Positions 1 through 8,375 are shown, counted from the stretch's first letter. The stretch: 12,508 nt of DNA from Prevotellaceae bacterium (GCA_031273285.1 JAISSE010000209.1:1-12508); one strand, 5' to 3'. The notes: a model not told the origin generated them from the sequence alone. Numbers and translations are program-made.

Positions 1-1
1 A

Positions 2-163
2 ATACTCTTTGCCGAGCAGGATAATTTCCTTGCTGCCGCATTTCATCCGGAATTAACGGGCGATACAAGGATACATGAATATTTTCTGGATAAAATTGTG
101 AATCCGCAAGTTGCACGAATAAAACACAGCCAGCCGCAAGAGGATGACTTAAAAGGCGATTAA
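2..163 (+). CDS. pdxT: PdxT, glutaminase subunit of PLP synthase (3' end only)
   Basis: This is the last 53 codons of an ORF that enters from the left edge and ends at TAA 161-163. The translation carries [19 protein letters not shown], the C-terminal signature of PdxT/SNO class I glutamine amidotransferases. The His and Glu of FHPEL are the catalytic pair that completes the triad with the nucleophilic Cys, which lies outside the window. In the known family PdxT releases ammonia from glutamine and passes it to PdxS, which builds pyridoxal 5'-phosphate from ribose 5-phosphate and glyceraldehyde 3-phosphate in the cytosol. A hydrophilic tail of about 20 residues follows the last conserved element. 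The gene is followed by a 533-base spacer with a hairpin terminator, so it is probably transcribed separately from the ribosomal cluster. The family assignment is strong although only the end is visible. Confidence 0.88.
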   Translation: MLFAEQDNFLAAAFHPELTGDTRIHEYFLDKIVNPQVARIKHSQPQEDDLKGD

Positions 164-213
164 TCGTAAAATGTCCATTAGAATCTTATTCCCGAAACTG
201 ATGTAATTTTTGT

Positions 214-232
214 CGGAATATTCAATATTTCG
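214..232. repeat. Small AT-rich inverted repeat, possible weak terminator
   Basis: CGGAATATT (214-222) pairs with AATATTTCG (224-232) with one G-T wobble. The central base is too little for a loop, so the real hairpin would open one more pair. A T-rich stretch (CTTTTTCC, 238-245) follows a few bases later. It lies about 50 bases past the pdxT stop and could help end that transcript, but the stem is weak. Confidence 0.3.
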
Positions 233-307
233 GCAATCTTTTTCCTGTTTTGGGATTGCTTGTGCCTCACGATTTGTAATTGCGAATAACGGCTAACGCG
301 CGAAGCA

Positions 308-328
308 AAAAAATCCGAAGGATTTTTT
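308..328. terminator. Probable bidirectional hairpin terminator downstream of pdxT
   Basis: A perfect 9-base stem, AAAAAATCC (308-316) with GGATTTTTT (320-328), closes a GAA loop. The T run on one side and A run on the other mean it could act as an intrinsic terminator on either strand. It lies about 145 bases after pdxT and 300 bases before the rpsL promoter. The G+C core is only three pairs, so its strength is uncertain. Confidence 0.55.
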
Positions 329-330
329 AA

Positions 331-394
331 AATTAGTGTAATTAGAAACAATTAGTGTAATTCGTGGATAAGATTCGTGAAAATTCGTGGATAA
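331..394. repeat. Cluster of short direct repeats (AATTAGTGTAATT and AATTCGTGGATAA)
   Basis: AATTAGTGTAATT occurs at 331-343 and 350-362, and AATTCGTGGATAA at 359-371 and 382-394. A partial ATTCGTG lies between the second pair, at 373-379. The two 13-mers share an overlapping AATT, so the block reads as two interlocked tandem duplications. Similar phrases seem familiar from dispersed noncoding repeats in Bacteroidota, but that is from memory and not checked. Confidence 0.6.
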
Positions 395-616
395 AAAAGC
401 ACCCGCTCTCTCCGGATTAGGCTTACGCCGATACTTTTTTCGGGCGGTGCGGCGATGTTTGGGAACTTCGTACTCGAAACATAAAATTTCAAAAAAAAAA
501 TCGAATAAAGTTCGTACATATATAATAAGGTATCATTCGCCGTTATTCCACTGTTATCAGCGAATTGATTTGCGTCGAATTTTGCCCGAAAAATAATTTT
601 TTTTTGAAAAAATGTT

Positions 617-645
617 TGGATTTAAAAATAATTTGTACCTTTGCA
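617..645 (+). promoter_or_regulatory. Bacteroidota-type promoter of the ribosomal cluster
   Basis: TTTG (617-620) is followed after 17 bases by TACCTTTG (638-645). This matches the Bacteroidota primary sigma consensus of a TTTG -33 box and a TAnnTTTG -7 box. Transcription would start near 650-655, giving a leader of about 45 bases before the rpsL start. No comparable promoter is evident at other gene junctions of the cluster, so this one may drive all 19 genes to the terminator at 11933. Confidence 0.8.
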
Positions 646-696
646 AGTCGTTTTGTGTAATTAATTTAGTATTAAAATAAAGAATAACAGCAATTT

Positions 697-1098
697 ATGT
701 TAACTATTCAACAGTTAGTAAGAAAAGGACGTCAGAAATCGGAGAAGAGCAGCAAGGCACCGGCACTGGATGCCAGCCCGCAGAGAAGGGGTGTTTGTGT
801 TCGCGTGTACACGACTACGCCCAAAAAGCCGAATTCGGCTATGAGAAAGGTTGCCCGCGTGAGGTTAACCAATCTTAAAGAAGTGAATGCATATATTCCC
901 GGCGAAGGGCATAATTTGCAGGAACACTCGATAGTGTTGGTACGCGGAGGGCGTGTTAAAGACCTTCCGGGAGTTCGTTACCATTTGGTACGCGGAGCAT
1001 TGGATGCTTCGGGAGTAGAAGGACGCAAACAGGGTCGCTCGCTTTACGGGACAAAACGTCCGAAGGCAAGCGCGGCAGCTGCAACTAAAAAGAAATAA
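697..1098 (+). CDS. rpsL: 30S ribosomal protein S12
   Basis: S12 sits at the decoding centre of the small subunit and helps monitor codon-anticodon pairing. The 133-residue product shows the N-terminal IQQLVRKGR, the core [10 protein letters not shown] (residues 39-48) and [13 protein letters not shown] (84-96). Lys43 and Lys88, the usual sites of streptomycin-resistance changes, are both the wild-type lysine. Asp89, the residue methylthiolated by RimO in other bacteria, is also present. The tail is Ala/Lys rich. Residue 2 is Leu where most S12 proteins begin MPTI, but the start is fixed by the family alignment. It is the first gene of the cluster, about 45 bases downstream of the promoter. 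Confidence 0.98.
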   Translation: MLTIQQLVRKGRQKSEKSSKAPALDASPQRRGVCVRVYTTTPKKPNSAMRKVARVRLTNLKEVNAYIPGEGHNLQEHSIVLVRGGRVKDLPGVRYHLVRGALDASGVEGRKQGRSLYGTKRPKASAAAATKKK

Positions 1099-1128
1099 AC
1101 AATTTATTATTAATAACATTTTAGAGAA

Positions 1129-1605
1129 ATGAGAAAAACGAAGCCTAAAAAGAGGATTCTGCTTCCCGACCCAAAATACGGAGACGTGCTGGTAACACAA
1201 TTCGTTAATAATTTGATGTACGGGGGAAAGAAGAGTATTGCATACCGTATATTCTACGATGCGTTGGATATGGTAGGCGAGAAGATGAAAAATTCTGAAA
1301 AGGCTCCTCTCGACATTTGGAAGAAAGCGCTTGAGAACATCACTCCTCAAGTGGAAGTAAAAAGTCGCCGTATCGGCGGCGCGACATTCCAGGTGCCTAC
1401 AGAGGTAAGACCCTCACGGAAAATTTCGTTGAGCATCAAAAACATGCTGTTATACTCCCGTAAACGTTCGGGGCGGTCGATGGCTGAAAAATTGTGCGGT
1501 GAAATAATATCGGCATTCAACGAAGAAGGCGGCGCTTTCAAACGCAAGGAAGACATGCACAAAATGGCCGATGCAAACAAGGCTTTTGCACATTTCAGGG
1601 TATGA
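1129..1605 (+). CDS. rpsG: 30S ribosomal protein S7
   Basis: S7 is a primary 16S rRNA-binding protein that nucleates assembly of the 30S head and lies near the mRNA exit (E) site. The 158-residue product has the family's usual length. It shows the N-terminal basic stretch RKTKPKKR, the early helix [21 protein letters not shown], and the hairpin region [16 protein letters not shown] (about residues 76-91). The C-terminal part has the conserved [15 protein letters not shown]. It lies 30 bases after rpsL and 27 before fusA, the standard str order. In E. coli S7 represses its own operon, but I see no such structure in this short spacer. Confidence 0.98.
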   Translation: MRKTKPKKRILLPDPKYGDVLVTQFVNNLMYGGKKSIAYRIFYDALDMVGEKMKNSEKAPLDIWKKALENITPQVEVKSRRIGGATFQVPTEVRPSRKISLSIKNMLLYSRKRSGRSMAEKLCGEIISAFNEEGGAFKRKEDMHKMADANKAFAHFRV

Positions 1606-1632
1606 TTCCAAACCTGAGGAAAGGATATTAAA

Positions 1633-3747
1633 ATGGCAAGAGATCTAAATTATACGAGAAATATCGGCATCATGGCACACATTGATGCGGGGAAGACTAC
1701 AACTTCGGAACGTATTCTGTTCTATACGGGCAAAACTCACCGTGTGGGCGAAGTACACGACGGAGCGGCAACAATGGACTGGATGGTGCAGGAACAGGAA
1801 CGCGGTATTACCATTACTTCCGCCGCCACAACGACTTTTTGGGCGTATGAAGGCGAAACATACCATATCAACCTGATTGATACTCCGGGACACGTTGATT
1901 TTACGGTCGAAGTGGAACGCTCGTTACGGGTGCTCGACGGGGCGGTTGCTACATTCTGCGCCGTCGGCGCGGTGGAACCGCAGTCGGAAACGGTTTGGCG
2001 ACAAGCCGATAAATATAAGGTACCCCGTATTGCATACGTAAATAAAATGGACAGAACGGGCGCCGATTACTTTAACGTAATAAGCGAAATGCGCGAAAAA
2101 CTTGGCGCAAATCCCGTCCCCATCGCATTACCGATCGGTTCCGAAGAAAAATTCGAAGGTATTGTGGATTTAATTACCGGAAAAGCCGTTATATTTTTCG
2201 ATGACAAGACTGTCCGCGACAATTTTGTTATTAAGGATGTTCCGGCGGACATGGTTGACGAAGTTACTGAATGGAGAGGAAAATTAATCGAATCCATCGC
2301 CGAATATAACGACGATTTACTGGAGAAATTTTTCGATAATCCGGAAGCTATTACGGAGGACGAAATCGTCGATACGATACGCAAAGCCACTATCGGAATG
2401 TCTATCACGCCGATGATGTGCGGGTCTTCGTTCAAGAACAAAGGCGTTCAATATCTGCTGGATGCCATTGTCCGTTTCCTGCCGAGTCCTCTGGATAAAG
2501 GTTCGGTGCAGGGATTGGACGATAATGCCGCAGAAGTTACACGCGAACCGTCGGCAAAAGAGCCGTTCTGCGGATTAGTGTTCAAAATCGCCACCGACCC
2601 TTATGTGGGACGTCTGGCATTTATTCGCGCATATTCGGGCAAACTCAACGCCGGTTCATATACTTACAATTCACGTTCGGATAAAAAAGAAAGAGTTGCA
2701 CGTCTGTATCAGATGCACTCCAACAAACAGAATCCCATTGAGTTCGTTGAAGCGGGAGATATTTGTGCCGCCGTCGGTTTTAAAGACCTGCGCACGGGAG
2801 ATACCGTTTGCGACGAAAAATATCCCATCACTCTGGAATCAATGAGTTTTCCCGAACCGGTTATCGGTCTGGCTATTGAACCGAAAACTCAGAAAGACCT
2901 CGACAAACTGGGAATCGCTCTCAACAAACTGTCGGAGGAAGACCCCACGTTTACCGTTAAAACCGACGAAGTGAACGGACAAACGGTCATCAGCGGCATG
3001 GGCGAACTGCACCTGGAAATTATTGTTGACCGTCTGAAACGCGAATTTGGCGTCGAAATAAATCAGGGAGCGCCGCAGGTTAATTACAAGGAGGCGCTTA
3101 CCGGAACGATAGAGCATCGCGAAGTGTTCAAGAAACAAACCGGCGGACGCGGTAAATTTGCCGATATCATCATATCAATAGGTCCGAGCGACGAAGGCGT
3201 TACGGGTCTGCAATTTGTCGATCAGGTTAAAGGCGGAAACATTCCGAAGGAATTTATCCCCGCTGTGGAGAAAGGTTTCAAGGAAGCGATGGCTAACGGT
3301 CCTTTGGCAGGATATCCTGTTGAAAGTCTGAAAGTAATCCTGAAGGACGGTTCTTTCCATCCTGTCGATTCGGATCAGCTCTCGTTCGAGATATGCGCAC
3401 GCGCGGCGTTTCGCCATGCCTCACTCAAGGCTAAGCCGATACTGATGGAGCCGATAATGTCGCTGGAAGTCGTTACCCCCGAAGAAAATATGGGAGACGT
3501 CATAGGCGACCTCAACAAGCGTCGCGGTCATATCACGGGAATGGAATCGAAAGCCAATGCACGTTCGGTGAAGGCAAAAGTCCCGCTGTCGGAGCAGTTC
3601 GGATATGTAACCGTGCTTCGTACAATATCGTCGGGACGAGCCACTTCGACAATGGAATTTTCGCATTTTGCGGAAGTGCCGACAAATTTGGCTAAAGAAA
3701 TCATCGAAAAGTCCAGCGGACATAAACAGAATAATTTAAATGAATAA
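1633..3747 (+). CDS. fusA: Elongation factor G
   Basis: EF-G is the cytosolic GTPase that moves tRNAs and mRNA through the ribosome and, with RRF, splits ribosomes after termination. The 704-residue product has all domains. The GTPase domain (about 1-290) shows G1 AHIDAGKT (15-22), G2 RGITIT (57-62), G3 DTPGH (83-87) and G4 NKMD (137-140). Domains II and III follow, with [12 protein letters not shown] near the II/III boundary. Domain IV has the tip segment [10 protein letters not shown], keeping the His matching the functional E. coli His583. Domain V contains [17 protein letters not shown]. These residues fit the main translocating EF-G rather than a divergent paralogue. It lies between rpsG and rpsJ, with a GAGGAAAGGA stretch upstream of the ATG. 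Confidence 0.98.
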   Translation: MARDLNYTRNIGIMAHIDAGKTTTSERILFYTGKTHRVGEVHDGAATMDWMVQEQERGITITSAATTTFWAYEGETYHINLIDTPGHVDFTVEVERSLRVLDGAVATFCAVGAVEPQSETVWRQADKYKVPRIAYVNKMDRTGADYFNVISEMREKLGANPVPIALPIGSEEKFEGIVDLITGKAVIFFDDKTVRDNFVIKDVPADMVDEVTEWRGKLIESIAEYNDDLLEKFFDNPEAITEDEIVDTIRKATIGMSITPMMCGSSFKNKGVQYLLDAIVRFLPSPLDKGSVQGLDDNAAEVTREPSAKEPFCGLVFKIATDPYVGRLAFIRAYSGKLNAGSYTYNSRSDKKERVARLYQMHSNKQNPIEFVEAGDICAAVGFKDLRTGDTVCDEKYPITLESMSFPEPVIGLAIEPKTQKDLDKLGIALNKLSEEDPTFTVKTDEVNGQTVISGMGELHLEIIVDRLKREFGVEINQGAPQVNYKEALTGTIEHREVFKKQTGGRGKFADIIISIGPSDEGVTGLQFVDQVKGGNIPKEFIPAVEKGFKEAMANGPLAGYPVESLKVILKDGSFHPVDSDQLSFEICARAAFRHASLKAKPILMEPIMSLEVVTPEENMGDVIGDLNKRRGHITGMESKANARSVKAKVPLSEQFGYVTVLRTISSGRATSTMEFSHFAEVPTNLAKEIIEKSSGHKQNNLNE

Positions 3748-3759
3748 AAAACTACTAAA

Positions 3760-4065
3760 ATGAGTCAGAAAATAAGAATCAAATTGAAATCATACGATCA
3801 TTCTCTGGTTGATAAATCGGCAGAGAAAATTGTAAGAACGGTTAAAGCCACCGGAGCGGTAGTGAGCGGACCAATTCCCCTTCCTACCCGGACAAAAATC
3901 TTTACGGTCAATCGCGCCACGTTTGTAAACAAAAAATCGCGCGAACAGTTCCAGTTGAGCAACTATAAGAGATTGCTCGATATTTACAGCTCCACTCCGA
4001 AAACGGTGGATGCTTTGATGCGACTGGAATTGCCGTCGGGTGTAGAAGTAGAAATCAAAGTGTGA
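3760..4065 (+). CDS. rpsJ: 30S ribosomal protein S10
   Basis: S10 is part of the 30S head and also partners NusB/NusG in transcription antitermination. The 101-residue product is full length and opens with [15 protein letters not shown]. It contains the loop region [16 protein letters not shown], in which the Lys/Tyr tip is involved in binding and tetracycline sensitivity in other species, and ends in the conserved [11 protein letters not shown]. It starts 12 bases after fusA. In most bacteria rplC follows directly; here two unrelated genes intervene, the first starting 10 bases after this stop codon. Confidence 0.98.
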   Translation: MSQKIRIKLKSYDHSLVDKSAEKIVRTVKATGAVVSGPIPLPTRTKIFTVNRATFVNKKSREQFQLSNYKRLLDIYSSTPKTVDALMRLELPSGVEVEIKV

Positions 4066-4075
4066 CAGGTAAGGA

Positions 4076-4534
4076 ATGATTGCAGAAGGTAAAACCGGTA
4101 TAATTTTGAAAGCAGGCGCACTTGCTTTGGCGTGGGTGTTGATAGTAACATGCTCCGTATTTCCACAGATTTTGGAACTTGAAAAACATTTCTTTTCCGA
4201 ACAGTGTGATTTTGAAAATATGGGAAAATCTTTACTGTTCGCCACAGGAGTGTACTTTTTCGATTTGATTATACAGGTTTTATATGCAATTGACGAATTG
4301 TTGAGCAAGGCATTTATTGTTACGATATTAACGTGTGTTACAATTTGTGTTTTGACTGTGCCTGTTGCAATAAGCATGAAATGGAACAACATATATTCCG
4401 TTCTGATTGTAGTATTGGCAATGGGTTATATAAAAGCGCTCTCTATATACATGAGTGATAAAACGAAAGAGATTAAAAATCGACAAATCGCAGACCAAGA
4501 TTCGGGAATGAATATGACAGGAGGTATGGAATGA
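4076..4534 (+). CDS. Predicted four-segment membrane protein of unknown function
   Basis: I do not recognise this 152-residue protein. Hydrophobic stretches at about residues 9-29, 52-72, 79-99 and 105-126 predict four membrane segments, followed by a short polar tail rich in D, K, N and M. There is no obvious signal-peptide cleavage site and no catalytic motif. Two Cys (87 and 91) lie within the third segment. The ATG is 10 bases after the rpsJ stop, with only weak AGG/AAGGA signals. Its end overlaps the next gene by four bases (ATGA), so the two are probably translationally coupled and work together. It is AT-richer than the flanking ribosomal genes (two hand-counted 60-base rows at about 33-35% G+C), which suggests a later insertion, although membrane genes tend to be AT-rich anyway. 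It could be a membrane partner or immunity-like protein for the downstream S24/S26-like gene; this is inference. Confidence 0.8.
   Translation: MIAEGKTGIILKAGALALAWVLIVTCSVFPQILELEKHFFSEQCDFENMGKSLLFATGVYFFDLIIQVLYAIDELLSKAFIVTILTCVTICVLTVPVAISMKWNNIYSVLIVVLAMGYIKALSIYMSDKTKEIKNRQIADQDSGMNMTGGME
4519..4524 (+). promoter_or_regulatory. Strong Shine-Dalgarno (AGGAGG) for the S24/S26-like gene
   Basis: AGGAGG lies six bases before the ATG at 4531 and inside the end of the preceding gene. A full Shine-Dalgarno at ideal spacing is unusual in Bacteroidota, where most leaders are A-rich and lack one. It supports the chosen start. Confidence 0.7.
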
Positions 4535-5226
4535 TTGTTTTTTGTATTATTTCTTTGATCTTGTTTGTTTTTCTGTGGATTATGACAAAAAAGATCAATT
4601 CTAAAATAAGAGAAAAGGAAGCAAGTTTGGGTAAGAAATACAAAATAGCTTCCGCCGGCAGTATAAAAAAACATGCCGAGGCTGTTGTCTGGTTGAAAGG
4701 AGAATATTTTGTGATGGACGGAGAAAAAATAAAAGAAGATCAATACGAGTTTTTCGTAGTGGACGGAGATTCAATGGATAAGTTCGGCGTTAAAAGCGGA
4801 GATATGGTTGTTGTAAATGAAGATGAAAAGGATATTTCCGACAGCGAAACTTCGATTTTGGTTCTCAAAGTGCATCCTCTCGAAAGAAATCAAACCAAGT
4901 ATAAACTCCGGAAACTCATCGGTTTGTATGATTGTCGCGACGATAATGGAGAAAAATTCAGGATTTGGATAGAAGAAAAAAAATATGCATCAAATATTGA
5001 AAATCCGGAAGAATTAAGTAACAGATATATCGAAGAAGACTGCCGGAAGAAAATAGAAGAATGCAACTGTCTCGGATGCCGATTATTGGTATCCAAAACA
5101 ATAAGAAAGAGTAAAATTCTGCGAAAGAGCAAAATTCATTATTCGTTTCATCCGGAAAACAGTATATTCGGGAGAGTGAAATACATTCTACCGAAAGAAA
5201 ATGTAAAAATTATAGAAAAAAGATAA
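4531..5226 (+). CDS. Membrane-anchored LexA/signal-peptidase-fold (S24/S26-like) protein
   Basis: The 231-residue product begins with one hydrophobic segment (about 2-18) followed by KK, consistent with an N-in membrane anchor. Residues 76-95 carry VDGDSMDKFGVKSGDMVVV, which resembles the Ser-Met box of LexA/UmuD (S24) and signal peptidase (S26) proteins, with Ser81 as the candidate nucleophile. The partner lysine is unclear: aligning YKLRKL (124-129) to the UmuD TVKKL box puts Arg127 in its place, with Lys125 or Lys128 nearby. The end IFGRVKYI (212-219) resembles the last strand of the fold. Between them is an insertion with Cys171, Cys178, Cys180 and Cys183, then a repeated RKSKI (192-196, 198-202). 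With the anchor, it may act on membrane or secreted substrates or be a degenerate sensor. Hand-counted 60-base rows range from about 25 to 43% G+C, below its neighbours. The product is unlikely to be a plain LexA: no DNA-binding domain is visible. Confidence 0.7.
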   Translation: MIVFCIISLILFVFLWIMTKKINSKIREKEASLGKKYKIASAGSIKKHAEAVVWLKGEYFVMDGEKIKEDQYEFFVVDGDSMDKFGVKSGDMVVVNEDEKDISDSETSILVLKVHPLERNQTKYKLRKLIGLYDCRDDNGEKFRIWIEEKKYASNIENPEELSNRYIEEDCRKKIEECNCLGCRLLVSKTIRKSKILRKSKIHYSFHPENSIFGRVKYILPKENVKIIEKR

Positions 5227-5244
5227 ATTATTAATTAAAAAAAC

Positions 5245-5865
5245 ATGCCAGGAATTATTGGAAAAAAAGTCGGAATGACTTCTGTGTTTGGGGATGACGG
5301 AAAAAACATCCCGTGCACAGTTATTGAAGCTGGACCATGTGTAGTCACGCAAGTCAAGTCCATCGATACGGATGGATATGAAGCAATTCAGCTTGCCTAT
5401 GACGACAAGAAAGAAAAAAACACCAGCAAATCGCTGTTGTGCCATTTTAAGAAAGCAGGCACGACACCGAAAAAGAAAGTTGTTGAGTTTCCCAACGATT
5501 TCAACAAGGAAATGACATTGGGAGAATCGGTAACTGTGGATCTGTTCAGCGAAGGCGAATGGGTCGATGTCGTTGGAATATCCAAAGGAAAGGGATTCCA
5601 GGGAGTGGTCAGGCGGCACGGTTTTGGCGGCGTAGGCGGTCAAACACACGGTCAGCATAACCGCGGTCGCGCACCCGGCTCATTGGGCGCGTCATCTTAC
5701 CCGTCCAGAGTGTTCAAAGGTAAAAAACTTGCAGGACGCATGGGTGGCGAAAGAGTAAAAGTCGTTAATTTAAGAGTGCTAAAAGTTATTCCCGAAAATA
5801 ACCTGTTGCTTGTCAAAGGTTCCATACCGGGAGCAAAAGGCTCGTATCTAATCATAGAAGGATAA
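5245..5865 (+). CDS. rplC: 50S ribosomal protein L3
   Basis: L3 binds the 3' end of 23S rRNA, starts 50S assembly and reaches towards the peptidyl transferase centre. The 206-residue product begins [13 protein letters not shown]. It contains [17 protein letters not shown], the extension loop [15 protein letters not shown], and [16 protein letters not shown]. The position matching the methylated Gln of E. coli L3 (in GQNQ) reads GASS here, which fits bacteria that lack the PrmB modification. It starts 18 bases after the S24/S26-like gene, whose A/T-rich spacer shows no promoter or terminator, so it depends on read-through from upstream. Confidence 0.98.
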   Translation: MPGIIGKKVGMTSVFGDDGKNIPCTVIEAGPCVVTQVKSIDTDGYEAIQLAYDDKKEKNTSKSLLCHFKKAGTTPKKKVVEFPNDFNKEMTLGESVTVDLFSEGEWVDVVGISKGKGFQGVVRRHGFGGVGGQTHGQHNRGRAPGSLGASSYPSRVFKGKKLAGRMGGERVKVVNLRVLKVIPENNLLLVKGSIPGAKGSYLIIEG

Positions 5866-5870
5866 GAATT

Positions 5871-6518
5871 ATGGAAATAGCATTATATAAGATTGACGGA
5901 AGCGAATCGTCGAAGAAAATAACTCTTGATGATTCGGTGTTTGGCATCGAACCAAACGAACATGTGATGTATCTGGACGTGAAGCAGTATCTGGCAAACA
6001 AACGCCAGGGCACGCACAAGGCAAAGCAAAGAGCCGAAGTATCGTACAGTACGAAGAAGATTATCAGGCAAAAAGGCACCGGCGGCGCACGTCACGGAAG
6101 CATCAAATCGCCGATATTCGTGGGCGGAGGCCGTGTTTTCGGACCGGTTCCCAGAGACTACAGCTTTAAGCTGAATAAAAAAATCAAATCGTTAGCGCGC
6201 CGCAGCGCACTTTCGGACAAGGCAAAAGGCAATGCAATTATCGTTGTGGAAGATTTTTCGTTTGAAGCGCCGAAGACCAAAAAGTTTTTGGAAATAAGCA
6301 GTAATTTGAATATTTCCGATAAAAAATTGCTTCTGGTGCTTGCCGAATCAAATAATAACGTATATTTGTCGTCCAGAAATTTACCGAAGACGAAGGTGGT
6401 AATTGCCTCGGATTTGACTACTTACGACATACTTAATGCGTCGAATTTAGTCTTTTTGGAGGGCGCAATCGACAAAATTCACAGTTTATTCGGTGTTTCT
6501 AAACAGGAAAAAGTATAA
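5871..6518 (+). CDS. rplD: 50S ribosomal protein L4
   Basis: L4 lines the nascent peptide tunnel through an extended loop and is an early assembly protein. The loop is clear in [18 protein letters not shown] followed by GGGRVFGP (about residues 64-90), the region where macrolide-resistance changes occur in other bacteria; nothing there looks altered. The 215-residue length is normal. It starts five bases after rplC. In E. coli L4 controls its own operon through the leader before rpsJ. That leader is absent here because rpsJ follows fusA by 12 bases, so this mode of control is unlikely. Confidence 0.98.
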   Translation: MEIALYKIDGSESSKKITLDDSVFGIEPNEHVMYLDVKQYLANKRQGTHKAKQRAEVSYSTKKIIRQKGTGGARHGSIKSPIFVGGGRVFGPVPRDYSFKLNKKIKSLARRSALSDKAKGNAIIVVEDFSFEAPKTKKFLEISSNLNISDKKLLLVLAESNNNVYLSSRNLPKTKVVIASDLTTYDILNASNLVFLEGAIDKIHSLFGVSKQEKV

Positions 6519-6521
6519 AAA

Positions 6522-6812
6522 ATGGAAATATTATTTAAGCCGATAGTTACCGAAAAAATGACGCTTCAAGGCGAAAAATTGAATCGTTACGGTATTGTTG
6601 TTGACCGTAGAGCGGACAAGCTGCAAATAAAGAAAGCGGTTGAAGAGTTCTACAAGGTGACGGTTACAGCGGTTAATACGATGAATTACAAAGGAAAAAG
6701 TAAAAGCCGGTTTACCAAAGCCGGTCTGTTAAAAGGTCGTACCAACCATTTCAAGAAAGCCATCATCACAGTTGCGAAAGGTGAACACATTGATTTTTAC
6801 AGTAATATCTGA
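6522..6812 (+). CDS. rplW: 50S ribosomal protein L23
   Basis: L23 lies at the tunnel exit, where it docks trigger factor and signal recognition particle. The 96-residue product starts with the typical [12 protein letters not shown]. It has [20 protein letters not shown], including the Glu of the EEFY motif in the position that contacts trigger factor in the E. coli protein, and the extended basic loop around [14 protein letters not shown]. It begins three bases after rplD and ends five before rplB. Confidence 0.97.
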   Translation: MEILFKPIVTEKMTLQGEKLNRYGIVVDRRADKLQIKKAVEEFYKVTVTAVNTMNYKGKSKSRFTKAGLLKGRTNHFKKAIITVAKGEHIDFYSNI

Positions 6813-6817
6813 GAACT

Positions 6818-7642
6818 ATGGGAGTAAGAAAATTTAAACCGGTTACACCCGGAACAAGAAACAAGGTGATAGGGACGTTCGACGATATTACTGCCACATC
6901 ACCGGAGAAAAGCCTGCTGGCTCCTCTGAAAAAGACGGGAGGACGCAATAACACAGGCAAAATGACCATGCGCTACATCGGCGGCGGTCATAAGCGCAGA
7001 TATCGCATAATTGATTTCAAACGCGACAAGGACGGGCTGACTGCAACAGTCAAGACCATCGAATACGATCCCAACCGCAGCGCCCGGATAGCCTTAGTGG
7101 CATACACCGACGGCGAAAAGCGTTACATTGTTGCACCCAACGGACTGAAGGTGGGTCAGCAAATCGTTTCAGGCTCCGGCATTGCGCCCGAAATCGGCAA
7201 TACACTGTTTTTGTCCGAAATACCGTTGGGAACGGTTGTGCACAATATCGAACTGCATCCGGGACAGGGAGGCATAATGGCTCGCAGTGCAGGCTCTTAT
7301 GCTCAGCTGCTGGCTCGCGAAGGAAAATACGCCGTACTGAAACTGCCGTCGGGCGAAACACGTATGGTGCTGGTTTCCTGCAAGGCGACTGTCGGCTCGG
7401 TGTCCAATCCCGATCACAGTCTTGAAATCCATGGAAAAGCGGGTCGCAAGCGCTGGATAGGGCGCAGACCGCGAGTGAGAGGCGTAGCAATGAACCCTGT
7501 CGACCATCCGATGGGAGGAGGCGAAGGTCGCGCTTCGGGAGGTCATCCCCGTTCAAGGAAAGGCCTGCTGGCTAAAGGATACAAAACTCGTGATCCGAAG
7601 AAAAATTCCAGGAAATTCATTTTGGAAAGAAGAAAAAAGTAA
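6818..7642 (+). CDS. rplB: 50S ribosomal protein L2
   Basis: L2 is required for subunit joining and supports the peptidyl transferase centre. The 274-residue product has the central block [20 protein letters not shown] and the conserved C-terminal [18 protein letters not shown], near residues 225-242, followed by a basic tail ending ERRKK. The HPM reading, where E. coli has HPH, looks normal for Bacteroidota in my recollection. It lies between rplW and rpsS in the standard S10 order. Confidence 0.98.
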   Translation: MGVRKFKPVTPGTRNKVIGTFDDITATSPEKSLLAPLKKTGGRNNTGKMTMRYIGGGHKRRYRIIDFKRDKDGLTATVKTIEYDPNRSARIALVAYTDGEKRYIVAPNGLKVGQQIVSGSGIAPEIGNTLFLSEIPLGTVVHNIELHPGQGGIMARSAGSYAQLLAREGKYAVLKLPSGETRMVLVSCKATVGSVSNPDHSLEIHGKAGRKRWIGRRPRVRGVAMNPVDHPMGGGEGRASGGHPRSRKGLLAKGYKTRDPKKNSRKFILERRKK

Positions 7643-7661
7643 TCGCTTAAAATGTTGAAGT

Positions 7662-7928
7662 ATGAGTAGATCACTGAAAAAGGGACCATATATCGAACCC
7701 AAATTGGAAAAAAAGGTAACGGCAATGAACGAAGGCGGCAAAAAAAGTGTAGTTAAAACATGGTCGCGCGCATCTATGATTTCTCCGGATTTCGTGGGGC
7801 ATACAATTGCCGTGCATAACGGGATTAAATTTATCCCTGTTTATATCACTGAAAACATGGTAGGTCACAAACTGGGCGAATTTGCTCCCACACGTACTTT
7901 CCGCGGACATTCAGGAAACAGAAAATAA
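7662..7928 (+). CDS. rpsS: 30S ribosomal protein S19
   Basis: S19 pairs with S13 in the 30S head and contacts the A-site tRNA and the intersubunit bridge. The 88-residue product is full length: [10 protein letters not shown] at the start, [21 protein letters not shown] in the middle, and [19 protein letters not shown] at the end. It starts 19 bases after rplB and is followed by a 34-base spacer. Confidence 0.97.
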   Translation: MSRSLKKGPYIEPKLEKKVTAMNEGGKKSVVKTWSRASMISPDFVGHTIAVHNGIKFIPVYITENMVGHKLGEFAPTRTFRGHSGNRK

Positions 7929-7962
7929 TAATGTGTAACACCGAAAATATCTGTAATATATA

Positions 7963-8373
7963 ATGGGTGCAAGAAAAAAAATGATGGCAGACCGGCTGAA
8001 ATCGGAGAAAAAGGAAACTGCCATAGCAAAGTTAAATGACTGCCCGACGTCTCCGAGAAAGATGCGTTTAGTGGCGGATGTGATTCGCGGCGTCGAAGTA
8101 AACCGCGCACTGGATATTTTGAAATACAGCAAGAAGGAGGCTTCCGGACGTCTGGAAAAATTGCTCAGATCGGCAATCAACAACTGGGAAGCCAAAAACG
8201 AAGGTTTGAACGTTGATGATGCAAATCTTTATGTTAAAGAAATATTCGTTAATCAGGGAAGAACATTGAAACGCATGCGCCCCGCCCCGCGAGGTCGCGC
8301 CGGTCGCATCCGTAAACGTTCCAATCATGTTACCGTAATAGTGGATTCTAAAATCGAAAAAACAGAAGAATAA
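7963..8373 (+). CDS. rplV: 50S ribosomal protein L22
   Basis: L22 spans the subunit and its long hairpin forms part of the exit tunnel wall. The product has [14 protein letters not shown] (about residues 29-42) and the hairpin [28 protein letters not shown] (split around residues 99-126), with no visible insertion or deletion in the tip. The N-terminus [13 protein letters not shown] is about 20 residues longer than in E. coli, which fits Bacteroidota homologues beginning MGARKK. It ends two bases before rpsC. Confidence 0.97.
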   Translation: MGARKKMMADRLKSEKKETAIAKLNDCPTSPRKMRLVADVIRGVEVNRALDILKYSKKEASGRLEKLLRSAINNWEAKNEGLNVDDANLYVKEIFVNQGRTLKRMRPAPRGRAGRIRKRSNHVTVIVDSKIEKTEE

Positions 8374-8375
8374 AT

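Larger units (their letters stand above)
164..696. other. Intergenic spacer between pdxT and the ribosomal cluster
   Basis: I find no convincing gene in these 533 bases. The spacer holds a weak AT-rich inverted repeat at 214-232, a hairpin terminator at 308-328, direct repeats at 331-394, and the rpsL promoter at 617-645. A GTG-initiated open frame at 387-596 encodes 69 residues with no recognisable motif, a biased K/R/Y composition and no ribosome binding site, so I treat it as chance. Confidence 0.7.

Noticed and set aside
387..596. 69-residue open frame in the pdxT-rpsL spacer
   Set aside because: It has a GTG start, no ribosome binding site and no motif, and it runs from inside the direct-repeat block to just before the promoter. 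The composition looks like translated noncoding DNA.
697..1098. Streptomycin-resistance change in S12
   Set aside because: Both key positions (Lys43 and Lys88) are the sensitive-type lysine.
865..1350. 161-residue reverse-strand open frame across rpsL and rpsG
   Set aside because: It crosses two certain genes on the opposite strand and has no support of its own.
3748..3759. S10-type leader for L4 autoregulation
   Set aside because: The gap between fusA and rpsJ is only 12 bases, too short for the hairpin leader that L4 uses in E. coli.
3790..4392. 200-residue reverse-strand open frame opposite rpsJ and the membrane gene
   Set aside because: It is antisense to a certain ribosomal gene, with no promoter, binding site or family features, so it is a shadow frame.
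7050..7556. 168-residue reverse-strand open frame opposite rplB
   Set aside because: The length comes from the strong codon bias of rplB on the other strand, and the product is rich in R, C and S without any motif.
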